Shown: one piece after another, positions 57,732 to 64,000 of the stretch
Layout of the letters: each line of letters begins with the position of its first letter
Position numbering within the stretch: the stretch's first letter is position 1
Assembly (NCBI RefSeq): GCF_000686885.1
Contig: NZ_KK366032.1
Span: 22,029 to 86,028, forward strand
Origin: Flavobacterium sasangense DSM 21067
GTDB lineage: Bacteria > Bacteroidota > Bacteroidia > Flavobacteriales > Flavobacteriaceae
DNA: 64,000 bases
Direction of reading: 5' to 3'
Program-made: the position numbers and the translations under genes
Notes under the pieces: model-generated
What the model saw: only the letters and a program-made list of their open reading frames with translations
What the model was told of the DNA's origin: nothing
Databases searched by the model: none

Positions 57732-59012
57732 TTATTTCTCGAACTCTTTTAAAGTAGTGATGATAATTGAAACACAATCTCTTAATTGCTCCTCATTCAT
57801 AACTAAAGGCGGTGCAAAACGAATAATGTTTCCGTGTGTTGGTTTTGCTAATAAACCGTTTTCAGCTAAACGAACACAAATATTCCAAGCGGTATCGCTT
57901 TCTTCAGTATCGTTAATTACTACAGCATTCAACAATCCTTTTCCTCTTACTAAAGTAGCAATGTTTGAAGTTTCGATGAATTTACCTAATTCCTCACGGA
58001 AGATATTTCCTAATTTTCTTGCGTTTTGAGATAAACTTTCTTCAGAAACTACTTCTAACGCAGCCATAGCAACCGCAGCTGCAACAGGATTTCCTCCAAA
58101 AGTAGAACCGTGTTGTCCTGGTTTGATGACATTCATAATGTGATCATTTGCCAAAACTGCCGAAACTGGATAAGCTCCACCTGATAACGCTTTTCCTAAA
58201 ATCAAAATATCAGGTTGGGTATAAGTTGCTTGTTTTTCACATTTTGCTTCACAAGTACAATTTCCACAAACTGCTAATAACGAACCTGTTCTTGCGATTC
58301 CCGTTTGCACCTCGTCAGCAATAAATAAAACGTTATTCGCTTCACAAATTGCTTTTGCTTTTTTGATAAAATCGTCAGAAGGAGTATAAACACCAGCTTC
58401 CCCTTGAATAGGTTCTACTAAGAATCCTGCAATGTTTTTCGATGAATTTACTGCTTTTTCTAAAGCGTCGATGTCATCGTAAGGGATACTGATAAATCCA
58501 GCCGTATAAGGTCCGAAGTTTTTACGTGCGTTTTCGTCGTTTGAGAATGAAATGATTGTAGTCGTTCTTCCGTGGAAGTTACCATCACAAACGATAATTT
58601 GAGCGTCGTTTTCGTTAATTCCTTTTTTCTCGTAAGCCCATTTTCTACACAATTTTAAAGCCGTTTCTACTGCTTCAGCTCCTGTGTTCATGGGTAATAC
58701 TTTATCAAATCCGAAATAGTTGGTTACAAATTGTTCGTAAACACCTAATTTATCATTGTAAAACGCTCTTGATGTTAAGGTTAACGTTTGAGCTTGTTGC
58801 ACCATAGCACCTACAATTTTTGGATGACAATGTCCTTGGTTTACAGCAGAATAAGCCGAAAGAAAATCGTAATATTTCTTTCCTTCTACATCCCAAACAT
58901 AAACGCCTTCTCCTCTACTTAAAACTACTGGTAGTGGATGATAATTGTGTGCACCGTACTTGTCTTCTAATGCAATTGCTTCAGCTGAACTCATTTTTTC
59001 TAAAACTGACAT
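57732..59012 (-). CDS. rocD: Ornithine aminotransferase with Cys-rich insertion
   Basis: 426 residues from the ATG at 59012. Fold type I PLP aminotransferase: MNTGAEAVETALKLCRKWAY, FHGRTTTIISFSND, FLVEPIQGEAGVYTP, IADEVQTGIARTG and the PLP lysine K274 in LILGKALSGGAYPV. It interconverts ornithine and glutamate semialdehyde. Between the IARTG and QPDILILGKA motifs is a four-cysteine segment (C249, C252, C254, C258), which most ornithine aminotransferases lack and which could bind a metal. Expression is from a promoter with a CAA-rich leader. Confidence 0.93.
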   Translation of the reverse strand: MSVLEKMSSAEAIALEDKYGAHNYHPLPVVLSRGEGVYVWDVEGKKYYDFLSAYSAVNQGHCHPKIVGAMVQQAQTLTLTSRAFYNDKLGVYEQFVTNYFGFDKVLPMNTGAEAVETALKLCRKWAYEKKGINENDAQIIVCDGNFHGRTTTIISFSNDENARKNFGPYTAGFISIPYDDIDALEKAVNSSKNIAGFLVEPIQGEAGVYTPSDDFIKKAKAICEANNVLFIADEVQTGIARTGSLLAVCGNCTCEAKCEKQATYTQPDILILGKALSGGAYPVSAVLANDHIMNVIKPGQHGSTFGGNPVAAAVAMAALEVVSEESLSQNARKLGNIFREELGKFIETSNIATLVRGKGLLNAVVINDTEESDTAWNICVRLAENGLLAKPTHGNIIRFAPPLVMNEEQLRDCVSIIITTLKEFEK

Positions 59013-59339
59013 AAAATTTTGTTGTTGATTGTTACATCGCAATTCCTTCTTAGTGGTGAGAAATCAACCATATAGTCGTCAAAAATACAAAATTCAAGGG
59101 CAAGTTCAAATTCAAATTTAATAATCTGTAAAAATTCTGTTTTGAAACACGCTGTTTATCAAAGTTTCCGCTTAGCGACTTTAGTTTTTTTATAACATAT
59201 AAGTCATATAAGCAAAAAGTGAAAGTTTTAAATTATGAAAAACAAGTTCATAAAAGATTTCTAAATTGAGATTGATACAATCAGAAAAACTGTTAAGATC
59301 AGCGTTTCGCTTTGCGAATCTGTTCCATCCGCGTGCTAA
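59013..59339 (-). promoter_or_regulatory. rocD promoter, CAA-rich leader and degenerate intergenic sequence
   Basis: 327 bases without a gene. On the minus strand TTG (59109-59107), 19 bases, TATTTTTG (59087-59080) is a perfect promoter for rocD. A CAACAACA leader (59013-59040) follows. The rest (59110-59339) is low-complexity AT-rich sequence with decayed repeat-like phrases (GCGACTTTAG, ACATATAAGTCATATAAG, GCGTTTCGCTTTGCGAATC). I see no ORF or RNA gene in it. Confidence 0.6.
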
Positions 59340-59879
59340 TCATGAAAACATTTCTAACAACGTCGTAACTGTATTCCAATTTCTAATGGTAGCCACAACG
59401 TTTAATTTTTTCTCGATGTATTTTTGGTCTAACCTTGTTTTTCCTGCACCTACAGCGTATTTGATGAAGATTCTGCTTTTATCTATTGCCGCTTCATCGG
59501 GTTTGAATTGACTTATTTTTAAATCGTTTATGGCACTTCCTTGCAATTCTTTTGAAAGAAAGGCCACATACAATTTCTTAGTATCACAATCGTTTTCTTT
59601 TAGATACGAATTATTCTTAAAACACGCTTCCAAATCTTCTTTACCAATAACCACCACAGGAACTTCCAATCCTAATTCTTTGAAAATTTCTTGCTTGATT
59701 TTAAACCCAACACTCGCACCATGTTCTTCTTCTGAATCTACAAAAACGTTTCCTGACTGTATATAAGTGCGTACATTTTGAAATCCTGCATTTTCTAAAA
59801 GCGTTTTCAAAACGTCCATTTTTATCATATTGTGACCGGAAACATTGATTCCGCGAAGTAAAGCTAAGTGGGTTTTCAT
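59340..59879 (-). CDS. DUF1697 family protein
   Basis: 179 residues from the ATG at 59879 (MKTHLALLRGINVSGHNMIKM). This N-terminus and NVRTYIQSGNVFVDSEE are DUF1697 hallmarks. Function is unknown, and no catalytic motif is evident. A -7 box lies at 59895-59902. The longer reading to 59897 includes the promoter. Confidence 0.92.
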   Translation of the reverse strand: MKTHLALLRGINVSGHNMIKMDVLKTLLENAGFQNVRTYIQSGNVFVDSEEEHGASVGFKIKQEIFKELGLEVPVVVIGKEDLEACFKNNSYLKENDCDTKKLYVAFLSKELQGSAINDLKISQFKPDEAAIDKSRIFIKYAVGAGKTRLDQKYIEKKLNVVATIRNWNTVTTLLEMFS

Positions 59880-59894
59880 GGTAGTAATTTGGTG

Positions 59895-59902
59895 CAAAAA
59901 TA
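59895..59902 (-). promoter_or_regulatory. -7 box of the DUF1697 gene
   Basis: TATTTTTG on the minus strand, with TTG 22 bases upstream of it. Confidence 0.5.
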
Positions 59903-59909
59903 GAATTTC

Positions 59910-60608
59910 CTATTTAATTCGGTTCAAAATATCGTTCATCATTTCGATTTGTACTTTTTGAATTTCGATTAACTCTTGTTGTTGGTGCATTACCAAATGA
60001 TCAATTTTATCATCTAACATTCGAATTTCTAATTCTGATTTCAAATTAATCATGTAATCTTTCTTAGCGCGTTCCCGGTCTTTTTCTTCCTGACGGTTTT
60101 GGCTCATCATAATGACCGGCGCTTGCAATGCTGCCACACATGATAAAATCAAGTTCAATAAAATGAAGGGATAAGGATCGAATTCTTTGTTCGTAAATAT
60201 AATTACATTGGAACCAATCCAAATGGAAATGAAAATAAAAAAAGCAATAATAAAGGTCCAACTTCCTCCAAATGCCGCCACTTTATCCGCTACAATTTGA
60301 CCATAATTTCTAGTATCAACTTCCTCTTCAACTTTGGCTACAAAAGAAGTATCATCGCCTAAAGATCGAACTACATCTTTTTCTAATTTTGATAACTGAC
60401 TAATTTCAGTTTGCAAAAATTTAGAAATGTACTTTTCACGATATACATTCAATTCTTGTACGGAAATGGAATCATTCACATCAAAATCGGGAAAATCTTC
60501 TAAAATTAGGTTTAAAATGGAAGTTCGAATTGTTTTCCCAGAAACTCTATCATGCTCAGGAAATTCGATATTTGAAATAGCACTTTTAAACGTTGTATTG
60601 TTACTCAT
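59910..60608 (-). CDS. DUF1003 family membrane protein
   Basis: 232 residues. The C-terminal half carries two transmembrane helices (about 110-135 and 145-168; FGGSWTFIIAFFIFISIWIG and PFILLNLILSCVAALQAPVIMMSQNRQEEKDR), the DUF1003 signature. A cytoplasmic helical tail (ELEIRMLDDKIDHLV) and a soluble N-terminal region flank it. Function is not established. It is divergent from rlmD. Confidence 0.9.
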   Translation of the reverse strand: MSNNTTFKSAISNIEFPEHDRVSGKTIRTSILNLILEDFPDFDVNDSISVQELNVYREKYISKFLQTEISQLSKLEKDVVRSLGDDTSFVAKVEEEVDTRNYGQIVADKVAAFGGSWTFIIAFFIFISIWIGSNVIIFTNKEFDPYPFILLNLILSCVAALQAPVIMMSQNRQEEKDRERAKKDYMINLKSELEIRMLDDKIDHLVMHQQQELIEIQKVQIEMMNDILNRIK

Positions 60609-60718
60609 AATTCAAAAACATTTCTGCTAATTTACAATTTAAACCGTTGCATTCTATTAAATTGATTTCAAAAATAGTAGAAAACAAAAAAATCCTACCA
60701 AATCCACCCAACAATTCT

Positions 60719-60726
60719 TATTTTTG
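60719..60726 (+). promoter_or_regulatory. -7 box of rlmD
   Basis: TATTTTTG matches TAnnTTTG and lies 4 bases before the ATG at 60731; no -33 TTG is visible. A leaderless mRNA is implied. Confidence 0.45.
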
Positions 60727-60730
60727 CCTC

Positions 60731-62143
60731 ATGGGAAAAAAGAGAACAGAAAAAATCGTATTCGAAAACGTAAAAATCCTTGATGCAGGTGCAAAAGGTG
60801 TGTCGGTAGCGAAAGCTCCAGATGGTAAAGTAATATTTCTTCCAAATGTAGTGCCAGGCGATGTGGTAGACGTGCAAACGATGAAGAAAAGAAAAGCCTA
60901 CTACGAAGGTAAAGCTATTAAAATCCACGAATTTTCAGAACATAGAATTGACCCCGTTTGTGAGCATTTTGGGGCTTGTGGCGGTTGCAAATGGCAAAAC
61001 ATGAAGTACAGCCAACAATTGTTCTATAAAAATCAGGAAGTATATAACAATTTAAAGCGAATTGGTAAGATTGAATTGCCAGAATTCGAGCCGATTTTAG
61101 GTTCCGAAAAGCAATTGTTTTACCGAAATAAAATGGAATTTGGTTTCTCGAATGCGCGTTGGATGACCGATGCCGAAATTCAATCTGGAACTGAATTTGA
61201 CAACAAAAATGCGTTAGGATTTCATATTCCAAGAATGTGGGATAAGATTTTAGATATTGAGAAATGTCATTTACAAGAAGATCCTTCGAACGAAATTCGT
61301 AACGAAATCAAACGTTTTGCAAACGAAAATAACTTAACGTTCTTCAATGCTAGAGCTGTGGAAGGTTTGTTGCGAACGTTGATGATTCGTACTGCTTCAA
61401 CTGGTGAAATCATGGTATTGATTCAATTTTTTGAAAACGATAAAAACGGAATCGAATTGATGATGAACTTTTTGGCAGAGCGTTTTCCTCAAATTACATC
61501 GTTACAATATGTTATCAATCAAAAATTGAATGATACGTTGTATGACCAAGACATTATTTTGTTTAAAGGTCGCGATTATATTTTGGAAGAAATGGAAGGT
61601 TTGCATTTTAGTATTAATGCGAAATCGTTCTATCAAACCAATTCGGACCAAGCGTATGAATTGTACAAAATCACTAGAGAATTTGCAGGTTTAACTGGAA
61701 ACGAAACCGTTTACGATTTATATACAGGAACCGGAACTATCGCCCAATTCGTATCGAAAAAAGCGAAGAAAGTAATTGGTGTTGAAGCTGTTCCAGAAGC
61801 TATTATTGATGCAAAAGCCAATGCGGAACGCAATAACATTACGAATTGTGAGTTTTATGTTGGGGATATGAAAAACGTTTTCAACGATGAATTCATTAAC
61901 CAACACGGACAACCTGATGTTATTATTACAGACCCACCTCGTGACGGAATGCACAAAGATGTGGTAGAAATGTTATTGAAAACAGATGTACCAAAAATTG
62001 TGTATGTAAGTTGTAATTCGGCAACACAAGCTCGTGATTTAGCTTTGATGGATGAGAAATACAAAGTAGTTCGTGTGCGTCCTGTGGATATGTTTCCGCA
62101 AACGCATCATGTGGAAAACGTGGTTTTATTGGAAAAACGATAA
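60731..62143 (+). CDS. rlmD: 23S rRNA (uracil-5-)-methyltransferase RlmD
   Basis: 470 residues from the ATG at 60731, where MGKKRTEKIVFENVKILDAG is the conserved N-terminus; an upstream in-frame ATG at 60647 overlaps the promoter. A TRAM domain (about 8-65) precedes an iron-sulfur cluster site with C77, C83 and C86 in CEHFGACGGC plus a later Cys. The SAM domain shows DLYTGTGTIAQF, DPPRDGMHKDV and the nucleophile Cys in YVSCNSATQARD. It makes m5U1939-type methylation in 23S rRNA. Upstream of DUF6452 and DUF6048 genes, as is usual in flavobacteria. Confidence 0.95.
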   Translation: MGKKRTEKIVFENVKILDAGAKGVSVAKAPDGKVIFLPNVVPGDVVDVQTMKKRKAYYEGKAIKIHEFSEHRIDPVCEHFGACGGCKWQNMKYSQQLFYKNQEVYNNLKRIGKIELPEFEPILGSEKQLFYRNKMEFGFSNARWMTDAEIQSGTEFDNKNALGFHIPRMWDKILDIEKCHLQEDPSNEIRNEIKRFANENNLTFFNARAVEGLLRTLMIRTASTGEIMVLIQFFENDKNGIELMMNFLAERFPQITSLQYVINQKLNDTLYDQDIILFKGRDYILEEMEGLHFSINAKSFYQTNSDQAYELYKITREFAGLTGNETVYDLYTGTGTIAQFVSKKAKKVIGVEAVPEAIIDAKANAERNNITNCEFYVGDMKNVFNDEFINQHGQPDVIITDPPRDGMHKDVVEMLLKTDVPKIVYVSCNSATQARDLALMDEKYKVVRVRPVDMFPQTHHVENVVLLEKR

Positions 62144-62148
62144 TACTT

Positions 62149-62203
62149 GTCACGTTGAGTTTGTCGAAATGTTATGGAATGACTTCGACAAGCTCAGTCT
62201 GAC
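62149..62203. repeat. Imperfect 20-base inverted repeat between rlmD and the DUF6452 gene
   Basis: The 20-base arms 62149-62168 and 62184-62203 pair at 19 of 20 positions (three are G.T) around a 15-base loop; TTCGACAAG and CTTGTCGAA-like ends are prominent. It looks like a dispersed element common in Bacteroidota and could fold as mRNA hairpin. Confidence 0.75.
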
Positions 62204-62218
62204 AAAATAAGATAAAAT

Positions 62219-62722
62219 ATGAAAAAAATAGTTTTTATAACCCTATCCTTACTTGTAGCGGTTTCGTTTTGGAACTGTGAAAAAGATGATATTTGTGCGA
62301 GTGGAACACCCATAACGCCTCGAGTGGTCATTGAGTTTTATGACGCTGCAAATCCTACCGTTTTGAAGAACGTATCCAATTTAGCGGTAGCAGAACCCAC
62401 TTTTGTAAATGGTTATGGGTACAATGGTATTAGTAAAATTAAAGTTCCCATTCGCACAAACGCTGATGTTACTACTTTGAATTTTATTCAGAACGGAAGC
62501 GATACTGATAGTTCAAATGATAATATTGATGCCATCACTTTTAACTACGAAAGAGTTGATGAATATATTTCTCGTGCTTGTGGTTTTAAAACCTTATTTT
62601 ATTTGAATGATACTAATCCGATTGTGTTGACTGCGGATGGAAACAACTGGATTCAAAATATTGTAGTAACTCAACCTAATATAGAAAACGAAAATGAAGT
62701 ACATGTTAAGATTTATTTTTAG
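62219..62722 (+). CDS. DUF6452-like lipoprotein
   Basis: 167 residues. The lipobox ends at C20 (FWNCEKDD), with a second Cys at 26 and a third at 121. VVIEFYDAANPTVLKNV and ISRACGFKTLFYLND match the DUF6452 pattern as I remember it. It should be an outer-membrane or periplasmic lipoprotein of unknown function. Its end overlaps the DUF6048 gene by 29 bases, and the two are likely cotranscribed with rlmD. Confidence 0.85.
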   Translation: MKKIVFITLSLLVAVSFWNCEKDDICASGTPITPRVVIEFYDAANPTVLKNVSNLAVAEPTFVNGYGYNGISKIKVPIRTNADVTTLNFIQNGSDTDSSNDNIDAITFNYERVDEYISRACGFKTLFYLNDTNPIVLTADGNNWIQNIVVTQPNIENENEVHVKIYF

Positions 62723-63410
62723 TCTGAGCTTGGTTTGTGTTTCGTTATTAGGAAATGCACAAACTAAGGACACTGCAAAAGTGGTATATCTAGAACGTTA
62801 TGGATTGCGTTTAGGTGCCGATTTACATAAAATCGCACGTTCGTTTTACGAAAAAGACTATCGTGGTTTTGAAGTAGTGGGTGATTATCGTTTAACTAAG
62901 CGTTTTTACATTGCTGGAGAAATTGGAAACGAAGACAAAACTATTGACGATGACCGTTTGAACTTTACTACAAAAGGCACCTATTTTAAAGTAGGTTTTG
63001 ACTACAATTCCTTTGAAAACTGGCTCGACATGGAAAACATGATTTACGTAGGAATGCGTTATGGAGTAAGTAGTTTTAGTCAGACATTAAATAGTTACAA
63101 AATTTATGACCCTAGCAATTATTACGGAGAAAATACCGTGATTTCGGGAGAGAAATTTGGTGGATTAAATGCTAGTTGGTTAGAAGTAATTGGCGGTATT
63201 AAAGCGGAGTTGTTTAGCAATGTGTATTTAGGATTCTCCGTGCGATTAAACTATTTGGTTTCCAATAAAAAACCGGATGGATTTGACAATCTTTTTATAC
63301 CAGGTTACAACCGTACGTATGACGGAAAATTTGGAGCAGGATTTAATTATACTTTGAGTTATTTCATCCCGATTTACAAGAAAAACAAAACTATTACAGA
63401 GAAAAAATAA
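62694..63410 (+). CDS. DUF6048-like outer-membrane beta-barrel protein
   Basis: 238 residues; MLRF at 62703 is an alternative start. A signal peptide (about 1-23, ending GNAQ) is followed by amphipathic strands such as RYGLRLGADLHKIARSF, FYIAGEIGNE, MIYVGMRYGVSSFSQTL, VYLGFSVRLNYLVSNK and GAGFNYTLSYFIPIY. These suggest a small outer-membrane barrel. The family fits DUF6048. Cotranscribed with the DUF6452-like lipoprotein, which may be its partner; a strong terminator follows. Confidence 0.85.
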   Translation: MKYMLRFIFSLSLVCVSLLGNAQTKDTAKVVYLERYGLRLGADLHKIARSFYEKDYRGFEVVGDYRLTKRFYIAGEIGNEDKTIDDDRLNFTTKGTYFKVGFDYNSFENWLDMENMIYVGMRYGVSSFSQTLNSYKIYDPSNYYGENTVISGEKFGGLNASWLEVIGGIKAELFSNVYLGFSVRLNYLVSNKKPDGFDNLFIPGYNRTYDGKFGAGFNYTLSYFIPIYKKNKTITEKK

Positions 63411-63412
63411 TT

Positions 63413-63446
63413 ATTGAAGCGTTACGAAAGTGACGCTTTTTTTTTG
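63413..63446 (+). terminator. Terminator of the rlmD-DUF6452-DUF6048 unit
   Basis: AAGCGTTAC (63417-63425) pairs with GTGACGCTT (63430-63438) with one U.G pair, followed by a run of Ts. Confidence 0.88.
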
Positions 63447-63481
63447 TTTGTACAAATTTTAAAAAGCTAAAACGTACTTCT

Positions 63482-63660
63482 AGCATACTTCATCTATATA
63501 GTATCCATACTTCTGGCATACACTCCGCATACTTAAAGCATACACTATTGATATACTAAGCATACACTAATTTTGTTTTATCAATGCATTATCTATACTA
63601 TATCAGTGCTATATCAGTACTATATCAGTGCTATATCTACGCTTTATGTACTTAGCATCT
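63482..63660. repeat. Degenerate minisatellite with 11-base tandem CTATATCAGT(G/A) units
   Basis: Three tandem 11-base units CTATATCAGTG/A occupy 63598-63630, with a partial fourth to 63637. The preceding DNA holds several GCATAC phrases at irregular spacing of about 11-19 bases. Non-coding, with no ORF of useful length. Confidence 0.8.
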
Positions 63661-63725
63661 TCTTAGTATCTATGTAGTCTCGATTTTGATCGACTTGACA
63701 AAGTATGATGTTGTATTGTTTCTAT

Positions 63726-64000
63726 AGTTCTCGATACATTTTGTAGATGTAAATCTTTGGCTTTACATCTACAAAACACTCGAAGTGACGGTGGTGGAAT
63801 TATAGCTTCTACAGTTCTCGATACATTTTTAAGTTGTAAATCTTAGGCTTTACAGCTATAAAATACTCGAAGTGACGGTGGTGTTATTTCGAAGTGACGG
63901 AGGTGGGAATGCGGTTTTAGAGTTCTAAATGCTGTTTCAAATTTTTTAAGTTAGTATTTTTAAATATAAAATCATTCGAAGTGACGGTGGTGTTATTTCG
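63726..64000. repeat. Cluster of three REP-like palindromic elements, cut by the window edge
   Basis: Copy 1 (63726-63797) starts AGTTCTCGATAC and holds perfect 15-base arms (63739-63753 and 63762-63776). Copy 2 (63813-63883) has diverged arms. Copy 3 (63921-about 63990) is degenerate. Each ends in CGAAGTGACGGTGG. A 24-base direct repeat (63868-63891 and 63977-64000) links them. No transposase gene is in view. Confidence 0.8.

Noticed and set aside
59043..59339. tRNA or small RNA gene in the rocD gap
   Set aside because: No cloverleaf, conserved T-loop or terminator was found.
59266..59511. Plus-strand ORF opposite DUF1697
   Set aside because: It is antisense to a recognised gene and has no motif.
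63598..63637. CRISPR array
   Set aside because: Tandem 11-base units without spacers; no cas genes.

Overview
The window looks like chromosomal DNA of a Flavobacterium or a close relative (Bacteroidota, Flavobacteriaceae). It is AT-rich. Two exported proteins end in type IX secretion (T9SS) sorting tails. The enoyl reductase is of the FabV type, and several conserved flavobacterial DUF families are present. Many genes are preceded by the Bacteroidota promoter pattern (TTG, about 19-22 bases, then TAnnTTTG) rather than by strong Shine-Dalgarno sequences. There is no prophage, CRISPR array, rRNA, tRNA or intact transposase. Nearly all of it is core chromosome, with some repeat-derived accessory sequence inside yggS and at the right edge.

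Layout. 1-4.7 kb (+): yggS, a DEDDh exonuclease/GIY-YIG fusion, an ion channel with a zinc-ribbon tail, miaA and an acyl-ACP thioesterase. 4.7-8.7 kb (-): a two-component pair, coaE and a family 2 glycosyltransferase. 8.8-12.5 kb (-): a 1217-residue modular T9SS cargo protein. 12.7-18.8 kb (-): fabV, recN, porD-like (DUF4835), coaBC, rpoZ and bamD. 18.9-20.3 kb (-): DUF6913 and dapA. 20.4-22.1 kb (+): a 5'-nucleotidase split into two proteins. 22.1-27.2 kb (-): the rpsF-rpsR-rplI operon, DUF6495, ligA and two YhhN-like membrane proteins. 27.3 kb (+): a LytTR response regulator. 28-34.3 kb (-): priA, nadC-yihY-chalcone isomerase-like, and sucC. 34.5 kb (+): lysA. 35.8-42.5 kb (-): pafA, a small secreted protein, an NMO/FabK-like flavoenzyme, a T9SS subtilase, mnmA and a YwqK-like protein. 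42.7 kb (+): a fasciclin lipoprotein. 43.7-54.5 kb (-): proC, yidC, pyrG, DUF3820, a secreted protein, OsmC, a LysM/PBP1-like protein, guaA and purM. 54.5-59.9 kb (-): a small lipoprotein, three tandem double-OmpA proteins, rocD and DUF1697. 59.9 kb onward: DUF1003 (-), then rlmD, DUF6452 and DUF6048 (+), then a 590-base gene-free tail of minisatellite and palindromic repeats.

How the genes work together. The window groups envelope biogenesis (bamD, porD-like, yidC, OmpA proteins, LysM/PBP1-like), nucleotide metabolism (pyrG, guaA, purM, 5'-nucleotidase), lysine/DAP synthesis (dapA, lysA), CoA synthesis (coaBC, coaE), tRNA/rRNA modification (miaA, mnmA, rlmD) and DNA repair or replication (recN, ligA, priA).

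Most unusual points: (i) three adjacent double-OmpA proteins whose second domain has lost the peptidoglycan-binding Asp and carries a vicinal Cys-Cys instead; (ii) a heptanucleotide tandem repeat and a palindromic dispersed repeat inside the yggS coding sequence; (iii) -7 promoter boxes 4-5 bases before ATG in four genes, suggesting leaderless mRNAs; (iv) CAA-rich leaders before pyrG, purM, guaA and rocD; (v) a cluster of REP-like palindromes at the right edge. I found no clear new defence or biosynthetic system; the OmpA array is the best candidate for an undescribed envelope module.
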